Source: Comamonadaceae bacterium
GTDB lineage: Bacteria; Pseudomonadota; Gammaproteobacteria; Burkholderiales; Burkholderiaceae_C
DNA: 64,000 nucleotides
Direction: 5' to 3'
Assembly: GCA_947371915.1 (NCBI GenBank)
Contig: CANBRM010000003.1
Coordinates: 1-64,000 of the forward strand
Shown here: positions 33,897 through 42,925 of the stretch, piece after piece
Numbering within the stretch: position 1 is the stretch's first letter
How the letters are laid out: each line of letters begins with the position of its first letter
Made by a program: the position numbers and the translations under genes
Notes under the pieces: model-generated
Databases searched by the model: none
The model's input: only the letters and a program-made list of their open reading frames with translations
What the model was told of the DNA's origin: nothing

Positions 33897-35323
33897 GATG
33901 CTGCTGGCCCTTTGCCCTCGGTGTGCTGAGCATCAGGGGCTTGGGCGTCGTTGGGTTTGTTGCGCATCGAGCCGGCACGCAAATCAAAGCGGAACATGCG
34001 GCACTCGATGGGGCCGTTCCACATGGGCACGCGACGCGATTCTTTGAAGCGCATGCGGGTGGGCAGCTTGAGATCGGGGGTCAGCATCCAAGCCGACCAA
34101 CCGGCGTAGTTTTTCTTCCAATGGCTGGCGAGTTGGGCAAAGAAGTCGCCGCCGTCTTCGGTTTGGGCAATGTCACGGGCGCCGAAGCGCGGCACATCAT
34201 CACGGATCATGCCGTTGTCATACGCGGCCTCGTCAAAGCCCGCATCGCCGTTGCTGTTGACGTCTTCGTAGGGCGACACGTATTCGCTAGGCGGTGCATA
34301 GCGGGCACGGCGTGCAGCACCCGCTATACCGGCGGCTTCAATGCGCTCGCCATACGGCGGGTTGACCAGCATGATGCCGGGTTGCTCGCACGGGGGCATG
34401 CGTTGCAATGCATCGCCACCGCGCAGTTGCACGGCGTGCGCCACGCCTCCGCGCTCTGCATTGCGCTCGGCAAAGTCGACCATACGGAAAGCCACATCGC
34501 TGCCAAAAATCGGCGCACGCGGTTCGCACTCTTGGTTGCGCGCGTTGTTGAGCAAGCCTTGCCACACGTGGGCCTGGTAAGGCACCAATTTCTCAAAACC
34601 AAAACGGCGCATGGAACCCGGCGCGATGTTGCAGGCGATTTGCGCCGCTTCAATCGCGATGGTGCCGCTGCCGCAACAGGGGTCATACAACGGCACGCCT
34701 TGCGCCACCAAGCCGTCTGGATTGGCTGCGGTGCCATCGCCTTGGCTCCAGCCGCTGGCCGCCAACATGGCGGCAGCCAATGTTTCTTTCAATGGCGCAT
34801 CGCCTTTGTCGGCGCGCCAGCCGCGTTTGAACAAAGGTTCGCCCGAGGTGTCGATGTAGAGCGTGAGGTTCTCAGTGGTCAAGTGGGCGTAGATGCGGGC
34901 ATCGGGCCACTGCGTGTTGACGTCAGGGCGCACGCCCGTTTTGTGACGGAAGCGATCGGCCACCGCATCTTTGATTTTGAGGGCTGCGAAGTTCAAGCTC
35001 TTCAAGGGACTGTGCTGCGCGGTGATTTCAATTTTGAACGACTCTTTGGGCGAGAACCACAGCTCCCACGCCACTTCGCAGGCGGCGTTGTAGAGGTCTT
35101 GCTCTTGGCGATAAAACGTATGCGACAACTCCACCAACACGCGCTGGGCCAAACGGCTGTGCAAGTTGAGCAACATGGCATCGCGCCATGAGGCACGCAC
35201 CATCACGCCGGCACGGAAGGCGCGCAGATCCTCATCAGCCACGCCGGTGATGCGTTTGACCTCGGTGGCCAAATAGGTTTCAACGCCTGCCGCACAGGGC
35301 AAGAAAAGGGTCAACTGATTCAT
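33893..35323 (-). CDS. rlmL: 23S rRNA (guanine-2445-N2) methyltransferase-type enzyme
   Basis: The 476-residue protein has an N-terminal ferredoxin-like/THUMP region (to about 165) and a UPF0020-type methyltransferase domain with DPCCGSGTIAIEAAQIA (SAM loop) and MLVNPPYGER (catalytic NPPY). E. coli RlmKL is a fusion of about 700 residues; here only the RlmL half is present, as is normal in this group. It follows rpoN by 8 bp. The long stretch of antisense open frame across it is a codon-bias shadow. Confidence 0.88.
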   Translation of the reverse strand: MNQLTLFLPCAAGVETYLATEVKRITGVADEDLRAFRAGVMVRASWRDAMLLNLHSRLAQRVLVELSHTFYRQEQDLYNAACEVAWELWFSPKESFKIEITAQHSPLKSLNFAALKIKDAVADRFRHKTGVRPDVNTQWPDARIYAHLTTENLTLYIDTSGEPLFKRGWRADKGDAPLKETLAAAMLAASGWSQGDGTAANPDGLVAQGVPLYDPCCGSGTIAIEAAQIACNIAPGSMRRFGFEKLVPYQAHVWQGLLNNARNQECEPRAPIFGSDVAFRMVDFAERNAERGGVAHAVQLRGGDALQRMPPCEQPGIMLVNPPYGERIEAAGIAGAARRARYAPPSEYVSPYEDVNSNGDAGFDEAAYDNGMIRDDVPRFGARDIAQTEDGGDFFAQLASHWKKNYAGWSAWMLTPDLKLPTRMRFKESRRVPMWNGPIECRMFRFDLRAGSMRNKPNDAQAPDAQHTEGKGPAAS

Positions 35324-35331
35324 AAATGTCT

Positions 35332-36903
35332 TTAAAGCGCTTTGCGCAAAGTGGTTGGCGCAATACGTAGCGCCTCACGGTACTTGGCCACGGTGCGGCG
35401 GGCGCACTCAATGCCTTGTTCTTTCAGCATCTCAGACAGTTGGTTGTCTGACAGGGGCTTCTTGGTGTTTTCGTTGGCGACAAACTGTTTGATCAACGCA
35501 CGCACCGCCGTGCTGGAGGCGTTGTTGCCGCTGTCGGTTTCCAACCCCGAGCCAAAGAAATACTTCAACTCAAAGGTGCCGTAGGGCGTGCTCATGTACT
35601 TGTTGGTGGTCACACGGCTGATGGTGGACTCGTGCAGCCCCAACTCCTCGGCAATCTCGCGCAGCACCATCGGCCGCATGGCGAGTTCGCCGTGGATGAA
35701 GAAGTTTTTCTGGCGCTCGGCAATCGCATTGCTCACGCGCAAGATGGTGTCAAAGCGCTGCTGAATGTTTTTGATGAACCAACGCGCCTCTTGCAAACGT
35801 TGCTGCAGTCCGGCGTGGTTGTCGCCCTTGCCGCCTTTCAAGGCGCTGGCGTAAATGTCGTGCACACGCAAACGCGGCATCACATCGGGGTTCAGGGCCA
35901 CGCGGAATTTGGGAGCGATGGTGGACTTGCCCACGCGGGTCACCAACACATCGGGCACCACCACGTGGCGCTCCACATCGGCAAAGCGACGACCGGGTTT
36001 GGGCTCCAAACGGGCGATCAAGGCAATCGCCAATTTGACGGTGGCTTCGCTGTCGTTCACGGCCACGGCCAAGCGTTTGAAATCGCGTTTGGCCAGCATT
36101 TCCAACGGCTGTTTGCACATGGCCAGCGCCACGTCGCGCACGTTGGTGGCCTCTTCGCTGTACACATCCATGGCCTTGAGCTGCAAGGTCAAGCACTCAG
36201 CCAAATGGCGAGCGCCCACACCCACGGGCTCTAGGCTTTGCAGCAGCGACAGCGCCACTTGAAAGCGGTGTTCGAGTTCTTCGATTTGCTCTTCGTCATC
36301 ACCGCCCAAACCTTCGGCCAAGCTGCGCAAAGTGTCTTCGAGATAGCCGTCGTCGTTGAGGTTTTCTATCAAATAGCGCAGGGCGGCTTGGTCGGTTTCG
36401 CTCAGGCGCAGCGCCAAGGCTTGGCGGTGCAAAAAGGAAGTCAGCGATTCTTGGCTGCGCGCCAGCTCGGTGGCGTCGGCCACATCGCTGTCGGCGGTGT
36501 TGTTGTTTTTGCTGGCGGGTGCATCGCCGCCCCACTCGGAGTCATCGGCCGAAAACTCCACGCTGCCGTCGCCATCCCAACTCTCTGCCACACCGTCCAC
36601 GCTGGGCTCGGTGTCGCTAGCCGTGTTGTCCACGGTGATTTCGGACATGCCGCCATCAAGCGACGGCACCTCGCGTACAGGTTCGACCTCTTCGTCGCGC
36701 GTGGGCGCGTCGGCCTTGTCGAGGCCAAACTCTTCACGAGGCGCCTCTTCAAACTCTTTGTCGAGAAAGGGGTTGTCGTCGAGCATTTGCTCGATCTCTT
36801 GGCTCAACTCCAGCGTGGACAGTTGAAGCAGTCGGATGGACTGCTGCAACTGGGGCGTGAGCGCCAGATGCTGGGAAACGCGAAGTGATAAGCCTTGTTT
36901 CAT
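35332..36903 (-). CDS. rpoN: RNA polymerase sigma-54 factor
   Basis: The 523-residue protein has the N-terminal activator-contact region (MKQGLSLRVSQHLALTPQLQ, LQLSTLELSQEIEQ), an acidic linker, the core-binding region, the HTH (LREIAEELGLHESTISRVTT) and the RpoN box ARRTVAKYRE near the end. ATG 36903 is the family start. The gene sits in the usual lptA-lptB-rpoN order. It supplies the sigma factor needed for the promoters proposed in the PQQ locus. Confidence 0.97.
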   Translation of the reverse strand: MKQGLSLRVSQHLALTPQLQQSIRLLQLSTLELSQEIEQMLDDNPFLDKEFEEAPREEFGLDKADAPTRDEEVEPVREVPSLDGGMSEITVDNTASDTEPSVDGVAESWDGDGSVEFSADDSEWGGDAPASKNNNTADSDVADATELARSQESLTSFLHRQALALRLSETDQAALRYLIENLNDDGYLEDTLRSLAEGLGGDDEEQIEELEHRFQVALSLLQSLEPVGVGARHLAECLTLQLKAMDVYSEEATNVRDVALAMCKQPLEMLAKRDFKRLAVAVNDSEATVKLAIALIARLEPKPGRRFADVERHVVVPDVLVTRVGKSTIAPKFRVALNPDVMPRLRVHDIYASALKGGKGDNHAGLQQRLQEARWFIKNIQQRFDTILRVSNAIAERQKNFFIHGELAMRPMVLREIAEELGLHESTISRVTTNKYMSTPYGTFELKYFFGSGLETDSGNNASSTAVRALIKQFVANENTKKPLSDNQLSEMLKEQGIECARRTVAKYREALRIAPTTLRKAL

Positions 36904-36907
36904 GCCA

Positions 36908-37690
36908 TCACATTCGGAAGTGTTCGCCGAGATAGACGCGGCGCACGTCGGCGTTTTCCACGATCTCGGTGGGTGTGCCCTGCGCCAACACACGGCCATC
37001 ACTGATGATGCACGCGTGGTCGCAAATACCCAAGGTCTCGCGCACGTTGTGATCGGTGATCAGCACGCCCATGCCGCGCGCTTTCAAAAAGCCGATGATG
37101 CGTTGGATCTCGATCACCGCAATCGGGTCGATACCAGCGAACGGCTCGTCCAACAAAATAAAACGCGGGTTGGTGGCCAAGGCTCGGGCAATTTCTACCC
37201 GACGCCGCTCACCGCCCGACAAGGCGACGGATGGCGAAGCACGCAAGTGCTCCACGCGCAGCTCTTGCAACAACGAGGTCAGTCGTTTTTCGATTTCGTC
37301 GTGACTCAGCGGTTTACCTTGGTCGTCACGCTGCAACTCGAGCACGGCGCGCACGTTGTCTTCCACATTGAGTTTGCGAAAGATTGACGCTTCTTGCGGC
37401 AAATAACTGAGTCCCAAGCGCGAACGACGGTGAATGGGCAAATGCGTGACGGGTTGACCATCAATGGTGATGGTGCCGCCGTCAGCGCGCACCAAGCCCA
37501 CGATCATGTAAAACGAGGTCGTTTTACCAGCGCCGTTGGGGCCCAACAAGCCCACCACTTCGCCCTTGTTCACCGCAATCGAGACGTCATGGACCACCTT
37601 GCGGCTGCCGTACGACTTTTGCAAGTGACGCGCTTCCAAGCGGCTCACGGCCTCAGGCGTTGGCGTGACGGGAGACAAGGGAACGATCAC
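36908..37690 (-). CDS. lptB: LPS export ABC transporter ATPase
   Basis: The 260-residue ATPase of the LptB2FG exporter has Walker [12 protein letters not shown], the Q-loop LSYLPQEAS, signature [15 protein letters not shown] and Walker [13 protein letters not shown]. The N-terminus is about 15 residues longer than in E. coli. Its start overlaps the end of lptA by 4 bp and rpoN begins 5 bp after it. Confidence 0.97.
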   Translation of the reverse strand: MIVPLSPVTPTPEAVSRLEARHLQKSYGSRKVVHDVSIAVNKGEVVGLLGPNGAGKTTSFYMIVGLVRADGGTITIDGQPVTHLPIHRRSRLGLSYLPQEASIFRKLNVEDNVRAVLELQRDDQGKPLSHDEIEKRLTSLLQELRVEHLRASPSVALSGGERRRVEIARALATNPRFILLDEPFAGIDPIAVIEIQRIIGFLKARGMGVLITDHNVRETLGICDHACIISDGRVLAQGTPTEIVENADVRRVYLGEHFRM

Positions 37691-38250
37691 TTTTTGTCTT
37701 TGTCCAAAGTTTTGTTGCGCGGGGCCAAGGTCACACGCACACGTCCGCCTGTGGGTTTGCCACCGTCTTCGGTGCGTTGGCCGTCGATGGCAAACACATC
37801 GGTCAAGTTGTCATAGGTGATGAGCTTGCCTGTCATTTGGTCGCCCAGCACAGCGCCACGGTAGCGACGCACCTCGGCTTGGTCGATCAACTTGATGCGG
37901 TCAATTCGGCCGTCGTACTCGATGCGCAGGCCTTCGCCTTCCATGTACTCATCGACACCTTCGCGTTTTTGACGAAAAAAAGCGCGTTTGTTGGGTTCGG
38001 GGAGGATGGTGCCGAATTGGTAGCCATCCGGGTCTTGGCGAATCTCAATGCGCGAGCCGCGCAAAATCATGGTGCCTTTGGTCAGCACGGCACGGCCTGT
38101 GAACACGCTGACTTGCTTGAGTTCATCGTGCACCAAGTTGTCTGCCTCAATGTTCATGGGCTTGTCGCGGTCGGCTTTTTCAGCCCACACCGCGGCTGGG
38201 GCAAACGCCACACACGAAGCGACTAACAGAGAGAGGAAGGAGTTCAAGGC
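37687..38250 (-). CDS. lptA: LPS transport periplasmic protein LptA
   Basis: The OstA/LptA domain (about residues 30-170) is clear: [56 protein letters not shown] and [21 protein letters not shown] signal peptide [20 protein letters not shown] precedes it. No ATG or GTG stands at the right place; I place the start at TTG 38250, just before the signal peptide, with no clear ribosome site. The open frame runs much further upstream, to 38568, but there it only shadows dsbA. Confidence 0.8.
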   Translation of the reverse strand, partial: ALNSFLSLLVASCVAFAPAAVWAEKADRDKPMNIEADNLVHDELKQVSVFTGRAVLTKGTMILRGSRIEIRQDPDGYQFGTILPEPNKRAFFRQKREGVDEYMEGEGLRIEYDGRIDRIKLIDQAEVRRYRGAVLGDQMTGKLITYDNLTDVFAIDGQRTEDGGKPTGGRVRVTLAPRNKTLDKDKK

Positions 38251-38333
38251 ACGAATATTGCTGTATTTAACTGAGGCTGATTCTAACCACGCCCCAGACC
38301 GTCCTCGCAGGCCGCCAGCGCGGCCACTTGGGC

Positions 38334-38984
38334 TCAACGACCGCGACGCACTTCGCCCAACAAATAGTCCGTCACTTGAACCGCACGTTCCATGCTGCCC
38401 GTCAACGAGCCATCGGTGTAGAAACGTCCGGCGATGCCCAAAGCGGGCACGCCTTGCACCTTGAATGCCTCTTGCAACTGGGTCGCGCGGCGTGCCTTGG
38501 TGGCGACGCCGAAGCTGTTGAAGGTTTCGCTGAACTTTTGCTCGCTCATGCCGTTTTTGCCAGCCCAAGCCGCTAAGGCAGCACCCGTGTTGAGCGTCTG
38601 ATGCTCGGTATGGATGGCGTGGAACAGCTTGCCGTGCATGGCATCGACCATACCCAAGGACTCAAACACGTAGTAGGCGCGCTGCTGGGCTTCAAAGTCG
38701 TCACGGAAACGCACGGGCACGCGCTTGACCACCACGTCTTTGGGCAAGGCCTTGATCCAAGCAGCAAAGCGCGGTTCAAACGCGTTGCAATGCGGGCAGC
38801 TGTACCAAAAGAACTCGATCACTTCGATCTTGCCGGCATCCACTTCGGTGGGCACGCGCTTGTCGAGCGAGATGTACTCAATGCCTTCTTCCGGCTTTTT
38901 ACCGGCAGCAGGGCCTTGGGCTTGCGCCAACAAGGGCAAACCGGCCATGGAGATGGCGGTCAAAGAAAAATCACGACGTTTCAT
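38334..38984 (-). CDS. dsbA: Thiol:disulfide interchange protein DsbA
   Basis: The 216-residue periplasmic oxidoreductase has a signal peptide (FSLTAISMAGLPLLAQA), the thioredoxin-fold active site FFWYSCPHCNAFEP (CPHC) and the cis-Pro loop GVPALGI. It introduces disulfide bonds into exported proteins. It is the last gene of the argS - SPOR - dsbA run. A perfect GGCCGC/GCGGCC hairpin (38310-38325) without a T run follows it. Confidence 0.95.
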   Translation of the reverse strand: MKRRDFSLTAISMAGLPLLAQAQGPAAGKKPEEGIEYISLDKRVPTEVDAGKIEVIEFFWYSCPHCNAFEPRFAAWIKALPKDVVVKRVPVRFRDDFEAQQRAYYVFESLGMVDAMHGKLFHAIHTEHQTLNTGAALAAWAGKNGMSEQKFSETFNSFGVATKARRATQLQEAFKVQGVPALGIAGRFYTDGSLTGSMERAVQVTDYLLGEVRRGR

Positions 38985-39005
38985 AAGTCACCCTCAAAGG
39001 AAAAT

Positions 39006-39704
39006 TTAACGTTGCACCCGCACCATGGCAGAGTCGAGGTGCGCGGCTTCGAGCTTGGCGCGCACGCGTTCAGCTTCGGCTTTGTCCAAAGGTCCCACGC
39101 GAACGCGGTACACGGTGCGACCGCCTTGGTCACGCTCGCTGACTTTGGCATCCAACGCCAACAAACTCATTTTGGCCCGCTGCGCATCCGCCTCTTCAGG
39201 CGTGCGGTAAGCACCGGCCTGCACAAAATAAATGAACGGGTCAGCCGCCACCGGCATCGGGGCAGGGGCCGACTTGGCATCGGCCGGTTTCGCCTCAGCC
39301 GGTTTGGGCTCAGCCACTTTCAGATCGGCTTTGGCTTTGGCCAAATCGCCCAAAGGATCGGCACTTTTGGGATCGACTTTGACGGCAGCGTCGGGCTTGG
39401 ATTGCGCAGGTTTCGCGACCGGCTTCACGTCCGCTTTGACCTCTGGTTTGGGAGTTTCTGGCGCGGCGTCAGCCTTGTCCGCAGCTTTCGCAGGGTTCTT
39501 GCCGTAGAGCGGGGCGTTGGGGTCCCAGTCTTTGTTTTTCTTTTCTTCGGCAGCGTCTTGCTCTGCCGAGCGGGTCATGCCTTTGTTCATGAAAGGCATG
39601 GGCACCTTGGTCACGTAAACGGCCACGCCCAAGGCCACCGTCATGCCCACGACCAAGCCCATGATGAAACCGACCAAGGTTCCGCCGCGTTGTTGATTCA
39701 ACAT
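39006..39704 (-). CDS. SPOR-domain cell division protein (FtsN/DedD-like)
   Basis: The 232-residue protein has one N-terminal membrane anchor (GTLVGFIMGLVVGMTVALGV), a long Ala/Lys/Pro-rich periplasmic linker (about 60-150) and a C-terminal SPOR domain (FIYFVQAGAYRTPEEADAQR, VSERDQGGRTVYRVRVGPLD, AERVRAKLE), which binds denuded peptidoglycan at the septum. The first residues are MLNQQRG. It lies between argS and dsbA with short gaps. Confidence 0.9.
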   Translation of the reverse strand: MLNQQRGGTLVGFIMGLVVGMTVALGVAVYVTKVPMPFMNKGMTRSAEQDAAEEKKNKDWDPNAPLYGKNPAKAADKADAAPETPKPEVKADVKPVAKPAQSKPDAAVKVDPKSADPLGDLAKAKADLKVAEPKPAEAKPADAKSAPAPMPVAADPFIYFVQAGAYRTPEEADAQRAKMSLLALDAKVSERDQGGRTVYRVRVGPLDKAEAERVRAKLEAAHLDSAMVRVQR

Positions 39705-39728
39705 TGAAATAGGTCTCCGAAGACAGGG

Positions 39729-41438
39729 TTACATGCTGGCAGGCGCGGACACGCCCAACACGGCCAAGCCATTGTGCAGCACCTGCGCGGTAGCAGCCAC
39801 CAGCGCCAAGCGCGCTTTTTTGACCACTTCGTCGTCCACCAAGATGCGCTCGGCATCGTAGTAGCTGTGGTAGCTGGCCGCGAGGTCGCGCAAGTAGAAG
39901 GTCACGTCATGCGGCGCAAAGTCGGCCGAGGCGGCGCTCAGCATGGCGGGGTACTTGGCCAGTTGCAACATCAGCGCTTGGGCTTGCGGGCTTTCCAGCG
40001 CAGACAAGTCCACCCCTTGCAAAGAGGCGACATCGCCGCCGTCTTTGTCGGCCCAGGCGCGCAGCACCGAGCAAATGCGGGCGTGGGCGTATTGCACGTA
40101 GTACACGGGGTTGTCGTTGTTCTTTTGCACAGCCAAGTCCACGTCGAAGGTGTACTCGGTGTCGGGCTTGCGGCTGAGCAAAAAGAAGCGCACGGCGTCT
40201 TTGCTGGTCCACTCGATCAAGTCGCGCAGGGTCACGTAGCTGCCAGCGCGCTTGGAAATTTTCACCTCTTCGCCACCGCGCATCACGCGCACCATGGTGT
40301 GCAACACGTAGTCGGGGTAGCCCTCGGGAATGCCCACATTGGCGGCTTGCAAGCCAGCGCGCACGCGGGCAATCGTGCCGTGATGGTCAGTGCCTTGGAT
40401 GTTCACCACCTTGGTAAAGCCGCGCTCCCACTTGGTGATGTGGTACGCCACGTCCGGCACAAAGTAGGTGTACGTGCCGTCTGTCTTTTTCATCACACGG
40501 TCTTTGTCGTCGCCGTAGTCGGTGGACTTGAGCCACAAGGCGCCGTCTTGCTCGTAGGTCTTGCCTGCCGCTTGCAAGCGACTCACCGCATCGGCCACCT
40601 TGCCGCTGGTGTACAGACTGCTCTCGAGGTAGTAGTTGTCGAACTTGACGTCAAAGGCTTTCAAGTCGAGGTCTTGCTCGTGGCGCAAATAGGCCACCGC
40701 GAACTCGCGCATGCCGTCCACATCGTTCACATCGCCGCTGGCGGTGAATTCGCGGTCGTCTGACTTGACGGTTTTGCCCGCCAAGAAATCGGTGGCGATG
40801 TCTTGGATGTAGTCGCCGTTGTAAAACGCTTTGCTTTCTGGATTCTCGGGGTCCACAGGCCAGCTGGCGTCGCCGGGCTTGACGCCTTGGGCGCGGAAGT
40901 GCGTGCTCTTGGCCAAGGTGTTGATTTGCACACCCGCGTCGTTGTAATAAAACTCGCGATAGACGTTGAAGCCTTGCGTCGCAAACAAATTACAAATCGC
41001 GTCGCCCAGCGCGGCTTGGCGACCGTGGCCTACGTGCAGCGGGCCGGTAGGGTTGGCAGACACAAACTCGACCAACACGCGCTGGCCGTTGTCGGCTTGG
41101 AAGCCAAAACAATCTTTAGCCGCCAACACCTCGCGCACGATTTGTTGTTTGGCCGCTGGCTTCAAACGGATGTTGATGAAGCCGGGACCGGCGATCTCGA
41201 TGTCTTGTACCCACTGTTGGTACACGGGCGCAGCCAGCAACGCGTCGCGCAGCTGTTCGCCGAGCTGACGGGGATTGAGCTTGAGGGGTTTGGCCAACTG
41301 CATGGCAGCGGTGACAGCAAAGTCGCCATGCGCGGCGACCTTGGGCGATTCAAAAGCGGCCTTGTTGCCAGAACCGGGCAACAAACCGTCGAGGGCTTGG
41401 CTCAGGGCGGCCAGCAATTCTTGTTTAACTTGGAGCAT
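39729..41438 (-). CDS. argS: Arginyl-tRNA synthetase
   Basis: The 569-residue class I synthetase has the HIGH-type motif [18 protein letters not shown], the KMSKS-like [14 protein letters not shown], the N-terminal Add-1 region ([20 protein letters not shown]) and the C-terminal anticodon-binding helices ([18 protein letters not shown]). Length is normal. It starts the argS - SPOR - dsbA transcription run. Confidence 0.97.
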   Translation of the reverse strand: MLQVKQELLAALSQALDGLLPGSGNKAAFESPKVAAHGDFAVTAAMQLAKPLKLNPRQLGEQLRDALLAAPVYQQWVQDIEIAGPGFINIRLKPAAKQQIVREVLAAKDCFGFQADNGQRVLVEFVSANPTGPLHVGHGRQAALGDAICNLFATQGFNVYREFYYNDAGVQINTLAKSTHFRAQGVKPGDASWPVDPENPESKAFYNGDYIQDIATDFLAGKTVKSDDREFTASGDVNDVDGMREFAVAYLRHEQDLDLKAFDVKFDNYYLESSLYTSGKVADAVSRLQAAGKTYEQDGALWLKSTDYGDDKDRVMKKTDGTYTYFVPDVAYHITKWERGFTKVVNIQGTDHHGTIARVRAGLQAANVGIPEGYPDYVLHTMVRVMRGGEEVKISKRAGSYVTLRDLIEWTSKDAVRFFLLSRKPDTEYTFDVDLAVQKNNDNPVYYVQYAHARICSVLRAWADKDGGDVASLQGVDLSALESPQAQALMLQLAKYPAMLSAASADFAPHDVTFYLRDLAASYHSYYDAERILVDDEVVKKARLALVAATAQVLHNGLAVLGVSAPASM

Positions 41439-41493
41439 GGCGAGATTTTACGGGGCGGCCCTCACTTTGAAGGAGCACACCATATTTTTTGGC

Positions 41494-42549
41494 ATGATCT
41501 ACCCCTATATGCGCGACGCCCACACCCTCACACCCATTGACCGTTTCCAATACACCCCCACCCTGTCGTGCGTCATGCCCGCCTACAACGAGGGCAAAAA
41601 CCTGGGCACCTTGGTGCCACAGGTGCTGCAAGCCTTGCAGGCGCTGGGTTCGCAAGTGGAAATCGTGCTCATCAACGACGGCAGCCGTGACGACACGGCA
41701 CAGGTCATGCAAGCCTTGTGCGAAGCGCACCGTGAGGTGGTCGGCATCAACCTGTCGCGCAACTTTGGCAAAGAAGCCGCACTGACCGCCGGCATTGACG
41801 CCGCGCGCGGCGAAGTGGTGGTGCTGATGGACTCCGACGGTCAACACCCTGTGGCGTTGGTAGCCGACATGCTCAAGCGCTGGCGCGAGGGCTCGGACGT
41901 GGTGTATGCCATTCGCCGCACGCGTGACGACCAATCAGCCTTGCACGCAGGGCTGACGGGCATGTTTTACAAGCTCATCAACATGGGCAACCGCGTGAAG
42001 ATTCCTGCACACGCCGGCGACTTCCGCTTGATGGACCGCCGCGTGGTGGACGCCCTCAAATCACTGCCCGAACGCAACAGGTTCATGAAAGGCTTGTACG
42101 CCTGGGTTGGCTTTGCCAGCACCGCCATTGATTACGAGCCGCTGCCCCGTGCCGCGGGTGAGAGCAGCTTTGGCTTGCGCGGCTCGTTTGCCTTGGCCTT
42201 GACAGGCGTGTTGGCGTTTTCAATTGCGCCCCTGCGCGCCTTGACGGTTTCAGGCTTGCTGCTGGCCGTGGTCGCGATGGGTTACGGCGCTTGGGTGGTG
42301 GCCGAATATTTCATGTGGGGCATCAGTGTCCCTGGCTATGCCACGCTGGTGGTAGGCATGATGTTTTTCAGTGGCATTCAATTACTGTCCATTGGCGTAC
42401 TGGCCGAGTACGTGGGGCGCATTTACGAAGAGGTGAAACAGCGACCCATGTATTTGGTGAGCCACCACTGGGGCTCAGGCTTGGCCTTGGCGCCCGTCAA
42501 AGCGCCAGCGCTTTCGATGGCCCAATTCGACAACGAACACCCGATCTAA
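41494..42549 (+). CDS. GtrB/ArnC-like polyprenyl-phosphate glycosyltransferase
   Basis: The 351-residue protein has a GT2 domain (SCVMPAYNEGKNLGTLVPQV, VLINDGSRDDT, NLSRNFGKEAALTAGID, VLMDSDGQHP) and two C-terminal membrane helices (ALTVSGLLLAVVAMGYGAWV, ATLVVGMMFFSGIQLLSIGV). It would transfer a sugar to undecaprenyl phosphate on the cytoplasmic side. AAGGAG lies 19 bases ahead of ATG 41494, too far for a normal site, so the start may be elsewhere (ATG 41509 is also in frame). gtrA follows after 4 bp. Confidence 0.85.
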   Translation: MIYPYMRDAHTLTPIDRFQYTPTLSCVMPAYNEGKNLGTLVPQVLQALQALGSQVEIVLINDGSRDDTAQVMQALCEAHREVVGINLSRNFGKEAALTAGIDAARGEVVVLMDSDGQHPVALVADMLKRWREGSDVVYAIRRTRDDQSALHAGLTGMFYKLINMGNRVKIPAHAGDFRLMDRRVVDALKSLPERNRFMKGLYAWVGFASTAIDYEPLPRAAGESSFGLRGSFALALTGVLAFSIAPLRALTVSGLLLAVVAMGYGAWVVAEYFMWGISVPGYATLVVGMMFFSGIQLLSIGVLAEYVGRIYEEVKQRPMYLVSHHWGSGLALAPVKAPALSMAQFDNEHPI

Positions 42550-42553
42550 GCCA

Positions 42554-42925
42554 ATGAACAGTGGCTTTTGGTTTTTGGTGGTCGGCAGCGCCGCAGCGGC
42601 CACCCACATGGGCGTGTTTGAGCTGACAAAGGCACATCTACTGCCAGAGTTGGCCAATGCCGCTGGGTTTTGCGTGGCGTTTGTGGTGAGTTTTGCAGGC
42701 CACCGTCGCTTGAGTTTTCAAGATGCAAGCACCAGCTTTTGGCAAAGCCTGCGTCGCTTTGCAGCGACCGCGCTGGCGGGCTTTTTCGCCAACGAACTCA
42801 TGTTTGTGGTGCTGCTGCGCGGCTTGAATTTGCCAGACTGGCTGGCCTTATTTTTTGCCTTGGTCTTTGCATCCGCGCAGACCTTTTTGCTCAGCCGCTT
42901 CTGGGCCTTTCGCCGCCGCAGTTGA
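42554..42925 (+). CDS. GtrA-family membrane protein
   Basis: The 123-residue protein has the four helices of the GtrA family (FWFLVVGSAAAATHMGVFEL, ANAAGFCVAFVVSFAGHRRL, RRFAATALAGFFANELMFVV, WLALFFALVFASAQTFLLSR) and the end FWAFRRRS. GtrA proteins are thought to flip polyprenyl-linked sugars. The last 78 bp overlap the 3' end of the convergent ArnT-like gene. Confidence 0.85.
   Translation: MNSGFWFLVVGSAAAATHMGVFELTKAHLLPELANAAGFCVAFVVSFAGHRRLSFQDASTSFWQSLRRFAATALAGFFANELMFVVLLRGLNLPDWLALFFALVFASAQTFLLSRFWAFRRRS

Noticed and set aside
33719-35191. 490-codon open frame antisense to rlmL
   Set aside because: Shadow of the methyltransferase gene; no motif, low-complexity His/Ala/Arg-rich product.
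39774-40763. 329-codon open frame antisense to argS
   Set aside because: Shadow; Val/His/Gly-rich product without domains.
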